64,000 nucleotides of DNA, taken from contig JAZGUH010000487.1 of the NCBI GenBank assembly GCA_037893225.1, forward strand, positions 372,001 through 436,000, in the 5' to 3' direction. Numbering within the stretch: position 1 is the first letter of the stretch; each line of letters begins with the position of its first letter. Below, in pieces: positions 47,301 to 50,984 of this stretch. The notes beneath the pieces are model-generated. The model saw only the letters and a program-made list of their open reading frames with translations, ran no database searches and had not been told where the DNA came from. This stretch comes from Hippasteria phrygiana (lineage: Eukaryota; Echinodermata; Asteroidea; Valvatida; Goniasteridae). The translations under genes were made by a program, and so were the position numbers.

Positions 47301-49935
47301 GTGCAGTGCGCCCTCTGACGGTACGATTAGACCAACTCATGGGATCGCACTATCGTCTTGGGAATCCTGCACTAGCGGTTTAACTTTTTCTTTATTTCTC
47401 CCTAGGCTTTCCTAGGGAGCCAATCAGCGATCGCAAAACGAACATGCATATGAATTATGTGATGACCTGAATATATTAACGGGTCGGGATCTAGGGCTAA
47501 AATGTAAACATGCATGGCCGGGCGAGCCATACTGTCACGTCACCGAGCGCGCGATATGCGATTATCGCACAATTAATTACAAGCAACTGTGACTGGGTGG
47601 GAACGACCGTTTCGTGTGTTCATCCATGCAGGAATGGTTTGTGTTTTTCATGGCGTGTTTACTGACTGGTTCGGTAAACACTAAATTTTTGAACCTGTGC
47701 CTCTCTGTTTTGATTTCAATAACAACTTCGCCTCCAATTTCCAAATCACTCGTCGCAGCCTAGAAGTATCATACATGACAAAACCTCTCAAGTTGGCTTT
47801 GGATAAAGCCTGACCGACGAGGTGCTGAAGAAGGACCCTCAGGGCCAGTATTATTGTTAATTCTTTTGTTTTTAGCAAGCCCCCGGGGCCCTTTTTAGCA
47901 GTCGATCGAGGACGGAAATTCTTGCAGTCCGGGAGCCTTCTGTCTCAGTACAATCGGGGTACGAGCTAGGCTACTCATGGCGAATCTCACATCCAGTTAG
48001 AGAGGTTGGGGCAAATACGTAGGAAAGAAGTGGTTAGGGCAAATATGAATGGAAATAAGGATATTTAAAACCATCATAAACCATATATTGAACATAATTT
48101 CAGAGTACGAATTTCACTTTGAAAAATGCGTCCGTGATTCTCGACAGTGCTTTGAGTATTACTTGTGACATGAATCCCCAACGATATCCCCAATAAAACC
48201 ATCAGTGTCACGTTTATTTAGAGAAATATGTTTTGCATGTTTATGTTCCTTCCAAAGATCTTAGTATAAAACTACTCGGCTACGTGTATACATACGATCT
48301 TCGGTTTCTTCCCACAAACCTATCGCCGGCGCCGCGTATGATGTCATGTGGTCGCCGACTGCATGACGCGCCATGTTGTTCGAAGGTTATGAATATTAAC
48401 ACAAACAAACTTATTTGCATATTACAGCCGCGCCCACATTTTGCAGGATTCCCAAGACGATCGCGATAGTGCGAGCCCATGAGTTGGGTCTAATCGTACC
48501 GTCAGAGGGCGCACTGCATGGAACGAATGGCGACGCAATACGATCCATTATCGATCACTGTCGTCTTGAACCAAGACTAGTAAGTGTGTTGCTAGAGGGC
48601 GCTGTCGGCCGGCCGTTGCGCGCTATACGTCGCACCGCTAAAGACGTCTTGGAACCAAGACTACCCGAGTTATATCAAGGAGGTTAATACCTCCATGATT
48701 AAACGTATCAATTCCCAAATTAGTGTGTCTTTGCCTGGTTATAACAGGATTCTAATATTTTACATCTGAAAAGCCCTTTTCTATAAACTTAAAAGGGTGG
48801 CTGCAATGCAATTTTTATTGTGTATATCGATGAAATACAGTTTTTGAAACACAACTGTGTGTTTGTATTTTTTTATTTCGCGTAAGCATTTGAAAATATT
48901 TTTTTTAAAGCGGGAGGGGGTCAGCCCCGCCCATCAAGTGGTAACGCCGATGTGACGTCATGCATTGACATGCACGTGTGTTTTCGCTGTCGCGGAAAGC
49001 TTTCAGTGTTTTGCGAATGTTTTTCGTCGATAATACCGTGTCGTTGTGTTGCTGCTGGATTCAGCAACACCACTAAGGATGGTGTCAGTCTTCACCTCTT
49101 TCCAGTAGAACTGAAATACCGTCGTATTTGGACTCGGAGAGTGCTATTTAGCCTAGCAATCGTTGTTTTCAAGTCTTTCACGCGTTCCGCATCGGGAGTC
49201 CGATTCGGAGTCTTCAGTAGTTTCGCTGTTACTCTCACCTTCTGGCTCATACATGTACGGAAGAGCACCAAGATCCTCCTCTTCCTCGCCCCAATAATGT
49301 TCCGAAGAAGTGTCTGAATCAACAAGTCTAAAATCGACACTTGATTGTCAGATTCAGATCCAAAAGATTCTATTTGAAGATTTTAACACGACAAGAAATT
49401 TTTCCCTGGTCCCTTCATCCAAAGCTATTTAATCGCGCGTGGCTGGTTCCCCCAACAACGGCATACATCCACACGTACACAAACGTACACAAACGTACAC
49501 TGATCAAACTGCTCTTGCTGAGTTTCTGTGTTCCCGAGAGGACGTCACGCATTTAGGGGCGCAGAAACAATAGAGAAAGGGGGGCACTTTATTCCGGGAA
49601 AATTAAACACCAAAAATGGGCAGAAACACAGAAAACACATTTTAATCACATTTCTTATATTGTAAAAGAGTTATACATCACAAAATTTAATTGTTGGTAC
49701 AATTTCATTGCAGCCACGGTTCGTCCATGCAAGCCTTATTACCTGTTACAAACTGCACACCGTAGAAAAATGAAACTATAGAACCAACGACCCACAAATC
49801 CTTGTCCAAATCCTCCTTCACTGGGACGATCAGAACTCCAAGAGCTTTCAAGTTGCCGAAACAGATAAACTCTGAAAGACAGCTTGCTAGCACGATCATC
49901 CAGCCCCAGCCGCCTTCTGGGTAATTTCGCGGCAT
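17368..49935 (-). CDS. SLC16-type monocarboxylate transporter (MFS), four exons
   Basis: Four minus-strand exons (49743-49935, 26085-26228, 21234-22061, 17368-17489) with GT/AG borders, all introns in phase 1, sum to 1287 bases (428 residues plus stop), a normal length for the family. The N-terminus has the SLC16 signature EGGWGW at the start of TM1. Exon 2 carries the RRIGSR loop and the next helices, exon 3 holds YGWRG, a polar central loop and helices of the C-terminal half, and exon 4 supplies the last helix pair and the stop. Members are plasma-membrane proton-linked or facilitative carriers of monocarboxylates or related solutes; the substrate here cannot be told. Intron 1 (23.5 kb) contains a whole Polinton. 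No specific symbol is justified. Confidence 0.85.
18782..19480. mobile_element. inverted-repeat element carrying the GCGTG array
   Basis: Left end TAGTCTTGGTTCCAAGACG is matched inversely by cgtcttggaacca at the right end, with further pairing of cgcacggtgcgatgcatg and catgcatcgcaccgcg. This is the termini type of the 42829-43172 and 47238-48579 elements. The flanks atggggacg and atgagggacg are similar but not identical. Confidence 0.55.
19001..19410. repeat. perfect GCGTG pentanucleotide satellite, 82 copies
   Basis: The 410 bases are an uninterrupted GCGTG repeat. Because a 5-base unit without stop codons is open in every frame on both strands, it creates long false frames (AWRGV or HATPR repeats). 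It lies inside the inverted-repeat element 18782-19480. Confidence 0.97.
19481..20564. other. intron 3 sequence, nothing recognised
   Basis: AT-rich intron of the transporter gene. Short dispersed repeats only. Confidence 0.4.
20565..20811. mobile_element. MITE with GGGCCCAATTTCATGG termini
   Basis: Inverted ends gggcccaatttcatggctct and agagccatgaaattgggccc are perfect. Internal gcttac/gtaagc units repeat in both orientations. It is an abundant MITE style in marine invertebrates. Non-coding. Confidence 0.7.
21234..22061 (-). CDS. SLC16-like transporter exon 3
   Basis: Acceptor tatacag|G at 22062/22061 and donor ACGG|gttcgt at 21234/21233. It encodes GLGTACSF, YGWRGAMLVMGG, a polar cytoplasmic loop of roughly 50 residues (rich in Glu, Asp, Asn, Lys), then several helices. 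If the donor is not used, the frame stops a few codons later at 21226; the phase match to exon 4 supports splicing. Confidence 0.82.
22062..24980. other. intron 2 sequence with simple repeats
   Basis: No coding exon seen. It contains a hairpin at about 22839-22875 (gaagttacatcacac and inverse), an inverted pair at 23242-23330 (atggtaagaataatttcat), an attt microsatellite at 23343-23383, a solo TAGTCTTGG-type terminus at 23566-23655, poly-G runs near 23978-23995, 24605-24618 and 24637-24649, and an aaaac microsatellite near 24713-24731. Confidence 0.5.
24981..25769. mobile_element. foldback element with 15-bp subterminal repeats
   Basis: The two ends are inverted copies of about 95 bp, each made of repeats of gacaactcgaccgtt separated by gactcgactcga. 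The centre is GC-rich and has no recognisable gene. Modular subrepeats inside long inverted arms are typical of foldback elements. Confidence 0.65.
26085..26228 (-). CDS. SLC16-like transporter exon 2
   Basis: Acceptor gtacag|CA at 26229/26228 and donor TCAG|gtaaga at 26085/26084. It encodes VVARRIGSR (the loop between TM2 and TM3) and two membrane segments (FGGILVGLGFVLAAL, YLFATAIAVIS). The left end of the Polinton lies only about 150 bp upstream of its acceptor. Confidence 0.85.
26375..26379. repeat. target site duplication, left copy (cgttg)
   Basis: cgttg directly precedes the left inverted repeat and directly follows the right one at 42609-42613. Confidence 0.75.
26380..26607. repeat. 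Polinton left terminal inverted repeat
   Basis: It pairs with 42381-42608 over 228 bp with three mismatches. The outer end is agtagtaagggaaatgcc; the inner end has a GC-rich near-palindrome (CGCCGGGGCGCCCGGGCG). Confidence 0.95.
26692..30694 (+). pseudogene. protein-primed family B DNA polymerase (pPolB), one frameshift
   Basis: Two frames (26692-29487 and the frame containing 29456-30694) together cover a polymerase of usual Polinton length. The N-terminus holds two similar SAP-like segments ending RDYILAIKR and KDYIEAIKR. The exonuclease region has YADFES and NYDAHLIM. A Cys-rich part with RDHCHTTGKYRGAAHAYCN resembles endonuclease VII/HNH zinc modules. The palm has LDANNLYG (motif A), KLMNNSVFGKTMEN (motif B) and YTDTDSL (motif C). 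It would copy the linear element from a terminal protein primer. The phase changes between about 29413 and 29425, just before motif A, so the copy is broken unless this is a sequencing error. Upstream sequence runs tactataaagATG. Confidence 0.93.
30690..30800. repeat. tandem duplication at the polymerase 3' end
   Basis: The block taacctttagtctattctagccagaa...actcagttcgggttatcgt occurs twice and starts a third time. The part aaactcagttcggg equals coding sequence of the neighbouring minor capsid-like genes (their PELSF segment), so it may be debris of a further gene copy. Confidence 0.7.
30783..31511 (-). CDS. penton-like minor capsid protein, paralogue 1
   Basis: A 242-residue protein whose layout (N-terminal domain, IPAGNYTIDELVAELN, then NTIFLHCDQL, LLYIIPI and the C-terminal LSFSFRDCDGNLI) resembles the minor capsid/penton-like protein of Polintons, in which a strand-rich body ends in an I-R-D-x-G-x-x-I motif. 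It would form or cap the vertices of the particle. Residues 1-32 are identical to those of paralogues 2 and 3. The last residues (after KTFIF) differ from the other two, perhaps because of the duplication just beyond. No catalytic residues are evident. The family call is by pattern, not by search. Confidence 0.6.
   Translation of the reverse strand: MESHVFEMFDGERTFTLSKPIDNSKGDYCMSLNHAIFTVGFYNITQRMTIAWEIDNTRDRRDETRGEMVIPAGNYTIDELVAELNKLTFIVVSVDKINKKIMFNSGIISIGSEITINFDLYTQKALGLPHYWSPGYNTELVGYYNMNYVNTIFLHCDQLSTSNNFYNGKCTDLLYIIPIIYKSSDSDLIATIQNKRKTVIPLVVAKIPELSFSFRDCDGNLIDNNHKTFIFRVDIYRSSCSG
31553..32266 (-). CDS. penton-like minor capsid protein, paralogue 2
   Basis: A 237-residue homologue. 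Constant parts are residues 1-32, PAGNYTIDELVAELNKLTF, VSVDKINKKIMFNSGIIS and the block from VGYYN to VVAKIPELSFSIRD. The segments at about residues 33-62 and 110-140 diverge strongly. It is closest to paralogue 1. Its leader, ttgttctaataaaATG, is the same as in the other two. It ends GKKISFNLEIG like paralogue 3. Confidence 0.6.
   Translation of the reverse strand: MESHVFEMFDGERTFTLSKPIDNSKGDYCMSLNNVIFDVGFYTITHRMTIRWGIFSSASEVKDEMVIPAGNYTIDELVAELNKLTFIAVSVDKINKKIMFNSGIISTNKSIVIEFDPHAQKAFDVSHTWDPEVDGELVGYYNINYLNTIFLHCNQLSMSNNFYNGKRTDLLDVIPIIYKSSDSDVIATIQNRRKTVIPLVVAKIPELSFSIRDLDGALIDNLGKKISFNLEIGKIKI
32300..32998 (-). CDS. penton-like minor capsid protein, paralogue 3
   Basis: A 232-residue homologue, the most divergent of the three. 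After the shared first 32 residues it keeps only short islands: IPAGYYDI, VSVDKLNKKI, VGHYN, IFLHCDQLSTSNNFYNG, HLLDVIPI and LSFSIRDRDG. A 52-bp DNA stretch around LHCDQLSTSNNFYNG is base-identical to paralogue 1 but not to paralogue 2, so the trio is mosaic. It is the first of the cluster in transcription order and is divergent from the gene at 33040. Confidence 0.6.
   Translation of the reverse strand: MESHVFEMFDGERTFTLSKPIDNSKGDYCMSLTSAIVTAGFYNMASNSEILYFIHQIDPNTGKKTGSTDGKIDIPAGYYDIDWIEERLSKLVWLEVSVDKLNKKISLNVTEENNVLRFDKNIKQLLGITVKNLVFGVDYVGHYNTMPVDAIFLHCDQLSTSNNFYNGGGTHLLDVIPITKRDDTLVERARLTARRLVGDKINQLSFSIRDRDGDLINNRGKKISFNLTIGKF
33040..34769 (+). pseudogene. large Polinton structural protein with C-terminal membrane anchor, one frameshift
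   Basis: Homologous in layout to a large uncharacterised protein common in Mavericks. The N-terminal frame (33040-33585) has FYQNQLNFAFWCATYGCGVG and LFKFHVYFTIRKIL; the continuing part (from about 33585 to 34769, other phase) has the conserved SIRTYVYAMLGAQAQ, SIARFQNSLQYARSSLNFV and GLYLIPSNMELLVG. A Pro/Asp/Ser-rich linker with repeated PPSPVKKS and DDLD follows, and a C-terminal helix (TALVVGLIAVAGVGYLAYD) ends in RR. The phase changes at the gcttaag around 33582-33587. A virion role is inferred from conservation and gene position. Upstream attataaattaaaATG fits the element's start motif. Confidence 0.7.
34758..35765 (-). CDS. retroviral-type (DDE) integrase
   Basis: A 335-residue intact integrase. 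The N-terminal part (FYSPKGYWKGAGAIKKL, DVRNWLRKQAMWQIY) is the usual Polinton version. The catalytic core shows HQADLLYLP (first Asp), VDPGTEF (second Asp) and GIVERFNRTL (Glu), and the C-terminal SH3/chromo-like part has YLYAPGEL and WSLEMYTI. It would join element ends to target DNA and make the short duplication. It overlaps the 3' end of the preceding gene by 12 bp on the opposite strand, and its start is 41 bp from the divergent gene at 35807. Confidence 0.93.
   Translation of the reverse strand: METKLSKIFYSPKGYWKGAGAIKKLSLKANVPEPDVRNWLRKQAMWQIYLPAPSFIPRPTSLNKVIGRPNEQHQADLLYLPHDVVKRKRYKYALTIVDVATRYKEAEPLTNKTSTQVVEAIKKIYKRSPLSWPLTIKVDPGTEFMAEFNTLMRTRNVAVQKGEVGNHRAQGIVERFNRTLAERLFGHQYAKEMLEPTERSREWVKRLPDVIKALNDEETRLISTMKGKPLTPRAAMSQLEIKQLSSSGLKSPEVALSVNDDIVRYLYAPGELEKDVRRRATDPIWSLEMYTIRRRTTNPGQPALYWLTHGPKRSFVKKELMVVPSDTELPPSSST
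35807..36220 (+). CDS. small Polinton structural protein with coiled coil and C-terminal helix
   Basis: 137 residues from the ATG at 35807; the upstream non-ATG extension is rejected because it overlaps the integrase start. GGALVNALAFSGSNFLFSKM at the N-terminus and ERKRHDLALEQL form a pattern common in Maverick proteins of this position. A charged helical middle is followed by a C-terminal membrane segment (IAFIVGGTAVLGFLVYKFI). Function unknown; probably virion-associated because it sits between integrase and capsid genes in many Mavericks. Confidence 0.7.
   Translation: MASALMMIGGALVNALAFSGSNFLFSKMGGSSAEERKRHDLALEQLTRAKQEWVEQRTKVLDYLNDRLHKEAKAQKDFRNVDEALRLYNEVTNEDMRLPREPVLSDFYIPSEGQKDGEIAFIVGGTAVLGFLVYKFI
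36292..37569 (+). CDS. double jelly-roll major capsid protein
   Basis: 425 residues from the ATG at 36292; the upstream GTG extension is Phe-rich and unlikely. The motif set LYYNVARNLISGVRIKLEGK, DVYNAYKDLW, NRYYIPLDFEML, LTYEFTFN and GLDLEFETV is that of the Polinton/adintovirus double jelly-roll major capsid protein, the hexon-forming shell subunit. The C-terminal jelly-roll contains WDEITKFFGD, LEDGRFSG. The gene is intact and precedes the packaging ATPase, the common morphogenesis pair. Its last 25 bases are repeated at 37605-37631. Confidence 0.88.
   Translation: MNAIYVSKLNPHRSLKNPRALKGLRQSMVITHNPSTASAGSLLIVEFPMLSQDDVVVPGTVRLAFNIDLESEGTGEDDARTLYYNVARNLISGVRIKLEGKDFVAFTDADVYNAYKDLWRPASANDAYRGLEDSNVTKLRIGASSGVASANGGKDKAIANAYGNRYYIPLDFEMLTDHQPFSPSTLKDRLTYEFTFNDHASVVKSTDNNAKYKISGLDLEFETVTNKILADNIRQKYRGKTHFLYEKVQRYTVLTLNKSDTTWNINLNQAIRSLKGILLLFKESGEKDPRIFYNPKIEKVDVTIEGKPNQLYSQGMKRYQHWDEITKFFGDSNTEFGASVSKDLELHDMTLGDYLSTSYGLWLDTRVTDDNKSHGSGRKIGAVGGGISLHLEREAETAGSLKCYVFLVMDGQLVLEDGRFSGSYS
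37547..37631. repeat. direct repeat at the capsid gene 3' end
   Basis: agatttagcggtagttactc occurs at the end of the capsid gene (with its stop) and again at about 37606-37625, separated by about 30 bases. Confidence 0.85.
37660..38298 (+). CDS. A32-like (FtsK/HerA) genome-packaging ATPase
   Basis: A 212-residue P-loop ATPase: Walker A GRTNSGKTKYIL near residue 16, Walker B VLFLIDDCSS near residue 98, and KLAFSGRHDNHYCWLMTQ with the sensor-type Gln. It matches the packaging ATPases of Polintons and related double jelly-roll viruses, which pump DNA into preformed capsids. It lies 90 bp behind the major capsid gene. Its last codons (QLIYS) run into the TAGATAACT-type repeat that follows. Confidence 0.9.
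   Translation: MHKTFPKTPHCALVCGRTNSGKTKYILDLLETEYKDHFENIVVICPTLSNNKTYRERRWLWSDPEIYLCDLEVEKVSLNEALEFYRARFKGSHVLFLIDDCSSEQDIKYRKAALGKNTCVLTKLAFSGRHDNHYCWLMTQKYNCVMTDFRAQTAFVVLFYCKDKTSFDQCLDENDAVPLEERSRIKKILRDVPFSKLLVKTDPPVCWQLIYS
38283..38502. repeat. degenerate TTAGATAACT/GATGATTTATA minisatellite
   Basis: About 215 bp of short, partly self-complementary units (gttagataact, tagatgatttatagat, gttagatacct) fill the gap between the ATPase and the next gene. No open frame. Possible recombination hot spot or control region. Confidence 0.85.
38505..38732 (+). CDS. possible small membrane protein overlapping the next gene
   Basis: 75 residues starting right after ctataaaatATG, which fits the element's start motif. 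One hydrophobic N-terminal segment (YLDLLLKLVIAINLSLF) then a polar tail. The last 113 bases overlap the gene at 38620 in another frame. No known family; could be a chance frame. Confidence 0.4.
   Translation: MIEYLDLLLKLVIAINLSLFSYDYISCRNKIKKYSSILNEQVDRISKHVISRTSSNSSCYTHDHSDDPRSNYVQK
38620..39330 (+). CDS. Polinton structural protein with Ser/Pro-rich tail
   Basis: 236 residues. The middle KLYKRYEAKLGKEM...LGSCVLTCYAKAL...LINDLEKDPVISSSLSSLLCEVHYNYG...YLSPLVAML resembles a conserved but uncharacterised Maverick protein. The C-terminal 70 residues are low-complexity (Asn/Ser, then repeated SPR-A-RDSAS, ending KKSKRP). The last 164 bases overlap the next gene in another frame. Start chosen at ttttaaATG. 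Confidence 0.65.
   Translation: MSKSIESLSTLSQEPHPIVAATPTTIATIPEATMSKNRLLGVVASGDSKKYFGKEYSVNEIEGLTVEKQEKLYKRYEAKLGKEMIVSLGSCVLTCYAKALGATLPLASPFGYKLCLDSEEALINDLEKDPVISSSLSSLLCEVHYNYGVYLSPLVAMLITTKHLQVDSSNNSITNNSSIIIKDESRNDNDGSSSRDSPASPRNAPRDSASPRAGSASTRADSAGSIKSHTKKSKRP
39167..39613 (+). CDS. Pro-rich single-pass membrane protein
   Basis: 148 residues in a different frame from the overlapping 38620-39330 gene. The N-terminal part is a PQ/PP/PE-rich stretch, followed by a Lys/Glu-rich helix (RVEQGKKLAERNRKMKEQIQ), then DIPSWGYAIVGLVVLGIGYLAFKK, a membrane anchor with positive residues after it. Similar small anchored proteins occur in other Mavericks. Starts at tataaaagATG. Probably virion-associated; unproven. 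Confidence 0.65.
   Translation: MSLETTTTDQVAETPQPPQETPQETPPPQEPARPPQEPTQPALSRVTQKRAKDPKRVEQGKKLAERNRKMKEQIQKMQSIEEEPPQQTPALTMRDIPSWGYAIVGLVVLGIGYLAFKKSKPVDSQREVGVGVTTATSTPKVEELLEME
39647..39880 (+). CDS. small conserved Polinton protein
   Basis: 77 residues: VANTLYHGAVLSLLTVGYTM, KLDVEDTIKITATVGSALAT and VSQGIIPQNV. The pattern of a YHGAVL...YTMLSKK half and an ATQ-WLV-QGIIP end is shared by small Maverick proteins near the 3' structural cluster. Two weak hydrophobic helices suggest membrane or inner-capsid association. Starts at gtaaaATG. Confidence 0.65.
   Translation: MDTKNVANTLYHGAVLSLLTVGYTMLSKKLLKIKPADLGKLDVEDTIKITATVGSALATQTWLVSQGIIPQNVVNTT
39906..41510 (+). CDS. large coiled-coil protein with C-terminal membrane region
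   Basis: 534 residues. The N-terminus is acidic; residues 60-150 contain WDKGKKWVQLT and FLQLNTIQG; residues 200-390 are a long Glu/Lys/Leu-rich coiled coil with heptad-like repeats (LDEREKVVAEREKVLAERE). The C-terminal 140 residues (EKIRILFREQGVTVVSILAAFALAI, PKPGG-VKDWI, LPGILGTIASWL, VWTLLVGVGTLIVYM) form a conserved Maverick module with about four hydrophobic helices. Databases often call such proteins SMC-like because of the coil; that is not evidence for chromosome partitioning. Starts at ttattaaaATG. Confidence 0.75.
   Translation: MAEGGEDFEMGDRGREDEQADADADVDFELDRDDEGPFSNDYQEELENRLKLLNKDDSTSIEKLKVMLVKEKLSKFYKYIYETSGYTPGIEDTTNFRSDEDGGLSVRWDKGKKWVQLTQKKNPRLFLQLNTIQGRTNAEFIRYNLGFDDYASSKSISKPQQEISQIHPENLEMSELPKAADDVGGIVKKVVVDVLRKEVDLTSQDVDFGGLQYEVDVLLDKENRRKKELDEQKTTLDKQKTALDEQVSALNKTINIVEGRVKTLNRTKERVAKRKTALDEREKVVAEREKVLAERETVIAKITGLKNLREIAGLSKALETRKGELELNLAQLRRLHDEINQTKAELTEAMSEGERREIANRLKDINDERSARMTAVLENERGMKNQIARIKETFNKILEGDTSLAEKIRILFREQGVTVVSILAAFALAISTIVSSLVAAFGGVAAAVVPAPTPVPPKPGGNVKDWISNHLKNLANLLKKLGGKLLVALPGILGTIASWLFTLLSKSVGWLAEHVWTLLVGVGTLIVYMHKKLK
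41541..42176 (+). CDS. conserved Polinton membrane protein (YPKL...RLNKI family)
   Basis: 211 residues: YPKLPDV, RLNKIERVQKEI with a basic helix, then two hydrophobic helices (LSGTIGIVSVVGIISIPVGVV, LEGLAIGCVGVSLAL), KKHDEIRVVAETKLNTIDELVSQA and SHEEFTLI. The same order occurs in uncharacterised proteins of many invertebrate Mavericks, often next to the coiled-coil protein as here. Start at tttataaaATG. A run of eight A residues near the end (42136-42143) is a potential -1 slip site leading into an open extension to 42277. Confidence 0.7.
   Translation: MTAESVYPKLPDVPRETNESSVFRLNKIERVQKEIANERDKRERLHKKYNKIITCLSNAETVIECLGALSGTIGIVSVVGIISIPVGVVLEGLAIGCVGVSLALKRFSKKFRGKAKKHDEIRVVAETKLNTIDELVSQAVDDGDVSHEEFTLINDELKKIYGMKEAIRTQTKAREESVRNQKEIDDEVEKKVVELLAKEKKDLIAKLTTLN
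42312..42356. other. perfect 20-bp hairpin next to the right inverted repeat
   Basis: aaaaaaaccctcacctctac and its exact inverse enclose a TGAGT loop. It is flanked by A and T tracts so that transcripts from either side would end in a GC stem plus a U run. It lies 25 bp inside the right terminal repeat. Confidence 0.9.
42381..42608. repeat. Polinton right terminal inverted repeat
   Basis: Inverse of 26380-26607 with three mismatches. Its inner end carries the exact palindrome CGCCCGGGCGCCCGGGCG. Confidence 0.95.
42609..42613. repeat. target site duplication, right copy (cgttg)
   Basis: Matches 26375-26379 on the other side of the element. Confidence 0.75.
42829..43172. mobile_element. MITE with palindromic termini and 9-bp target duplication
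   Basis: The 344-bp element begins TAGTCTTGGTTCAAGACG and ends caaccaagacta. agcgctggc is exactly repeated at 42820-42828 and 43173-43181. It interrupts a member of the tagccttgatcaaggct family, whose sequence resumes on the right side. No coding capacity. Confidence 0.75.
43296..43925. mobile_element. 630-bp foldback palindrome
   Basis: The sequence 43311-43610 returns almost exactly as its inverse in 43630-43922, around a central ccaaggccaaatcgctttggccttgg. Arms contain agagggcgct, (AC)n tracts and a repeated cacgattgccggcatata. The left end is TAGTCTTGGTTCCAAGAC; the right end runs into a tagccttgatcaaggct terminus. Mirror-image open frames on both strands arise from the palindrome. Confidence 0.75.
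43965..44566. mobile_element. TTAA MITE with AGGGACAC termini
   Basis: A 602-bp element bounded by TTAA at 43961-43964 and 44567-44570, with ends agggacac and gtgtccct. It splits a copy of the tagccttgatcaaggct family: gttcccta on the left continues as acgagctgagcgagcgcc on the right, matching the uninterrupted relative at 42797-42825. Confidence 0.75.
44567..46669. other. intron 1 repeats, no exon recognised
   Basis: Holds acgt repeats (44617-44648), a C-run (45196-45216), further copies of the tagccttgatcaagg family (about 44570-44730 and 44990-45190), and an unassigned minus-strand open segment (about 46057-46222, LVRSVEDAERHFHTENL) that has a coding look but no recognised family. Confidence 0.4.
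45458..45640. repeat. AACTCGCCCCCTGACC minisatellite
   Basis: Roughly nine degenerate copies of a 16-20 bp unit caactcgccccctgac in direct orientation. Not coding. Confidence 0.8.
46670..46869. repeat. GGTTTCGTTCTATATATAT tandem repeat
   Basis: About ten copies of an 18-20 bp unit. The inverse of this unit also occurs just after the GGTT array at 51151-51195. Confidence 0.9.
46934..47051. repeat. solo terminus of the palindromic-end family
   Basis: Ends in cgtaacgtcttgaaacaagacta and contains ataacgccctctcg, matching in inverse the isolated terminus at 23566-23655. No partner end nearby. Confidence 0.5.
47084..47216. repeat. 133-bp palindrome with agagggcgct arms
   Basis: About 62-bp arms (cattaaccttttagagg ... 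tcaaatagcgccctc and inverses) fold around a short tataaatacacagg loop. Confidence 0.8.
47238..48579. mobile_element. 1.34-kb inverted-repeat element with perfect 9-bp target duplication
   Basis: Starts TAGTCTTGGTTCAAGACGAC and ends with the exact inverse, with inverted arms of about 130 bp. gtaagtgtg is exact at 47229-47237 and 48580-48588. No transposase found inside; an open frame at 47681-47878 is not recognised. A 9-bp duplication fits Mutator-like or related enzymes. Confidence 0.8.
48580..49034. other. intron 1 repeat remnants
   Basis: Contains another agagggcgct...cgtcttggaaccaagacta terminus (48594-48663) and AT-rich sequence without a gene. Confidence 0.4.
49035..49150 (+). pseudogene. 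THAP zinc-finger fragment
   Basis: The frame reads CVAAGFSNTTKDGVSLHLFP...LKYRRIWTRRV, the pattern of a THAP domain (C2CH DNA-binding finger used by P-element-type and other transposases). The Cys expected in GCSN is Phe here and no domain follows, so this is a broken fragment. Confidence 0.55.
49153..49330 (-). pseudogene. acidic fragment resembling the start of a P2RX7 C-terminal-like domain protein
   Basis: Minus-strand frame with DTSSEHYWGEEEEDLGALPYMYEPEGES...SRCGTRERLENNDC then stop. An acidic lead, YMYEPE and RLxN-x-C recall proteins carrying the P2X7 intracellular-domain module that are common in invertebrate repeats. The Cys-rich core is missing. Weak call. Confidence 0.35.
49743..49935 (-). 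CDS. SLC16-like transporter exon 1
   Basis: Starts at the ATG 49935-49933 and reads PEGGWGWMIV, the conserved SLC16 entry into TM1, then GVLIVPVKED and the SFFYGVQF helix. The donor is ACAG|gtaata at 49743/49742. The start is chosen because the signature lies seven residues after it. Confidence 0.85.
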
Positions 49936-50038
49936 CTTCTAGTCGAAATCGGCCGAATATCATAGCTGGAACAAGACTGTATATTGTGGGTGTCTCGACA
50001 GACAAGCGCTGTTCAGATATCACAGACCGGGCGTTGCA

Positions 50039-50713
50039 CCGGTGTCATGCCAAAAAGTGTCCGGTGCCAAATACTGTCCGCTCATTGGCATACTGTTCTC
50101 TGATTGGTCAAATACTGGCCGCTGAGCATGCACAAAAGACACTTACACTATTTGGCATGTATTACATGCCAAATAGTGTCCGCTCATGCGTTGCAACGTT
50201 GCATTATGCACAGCACAATGTGATGAACACCCACACACACAGAAAGCACGCTACCAAATACTGTCCGTTCCTACTGTCCGCTAAATTGCTGCCAAATACT
50301 GTCCGTTCCTTGCCAAATACTTTGTACCAGCATGGAGGTAGCCTCCATGGTACCAGCATGGAGGTGTGTTCCTTCCTCCATGGTACCAGTGACTATTTTG
50401 AATTGTTGAATGAGTTTTTATCCACTTTTTTTTCTTGACAGGCCCGTTCAATTTTATTATACTGTCTGCTTGTTACTTATGTTCCCCCTTCATAAAAAAA
50501 CCCCAAAAAATGATATTAAAAGATGCGAATGAGAACTTAGCTTGACGGCAAGGACGCGATAGATGCACGCTACGCGTACGTCCGTATACGCCCGGACACT
50601 ATTTAGCAAGCTTCCGGTATCGCGATGACGTAATACCCACTTGACCAATCAGAGAGCAGTATGCTAATGAGCGGACAGTATTTGGCACCGGACACTTTTT
50701 GGCATGACACCGG
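50039..50713. mobile_element. MITE with about 80-bp inverted repeats
   Basis: ccggtgtcatgccaaaaagt...tctgattggtcaa on the left is returned inversely at 50630-50713. Inside, ccaaatactgtccg recurs several times. It lies just upstream of the transporter exon 1 and may affect its promoter. Confidence 0.75.
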
Positions 50714-50984
50714 GACAGGTGTCTGCAATTTGTTTTCACCCGATTGACTACGCAGGCTGTCAAGCTTGTCCCCATTCTACGTACTGTTTACGGATGTGTG
50801 TGGGGGACGTACGTACATGTACGTGCAGGCTGGGCCAGCACTTGGCTCTCGCTCGTTGTTAATGGGGAACAAGCTTGACAGCCTTGATCAAGGCTACCCC
50901 CCCCCCCCCCCCCCCCTCTTTTGTGTTGGTCATTGTGTTCCCGGAATCTCGGGAATTCTTTTCAGACGTCTAGGGTGGGGGGGA

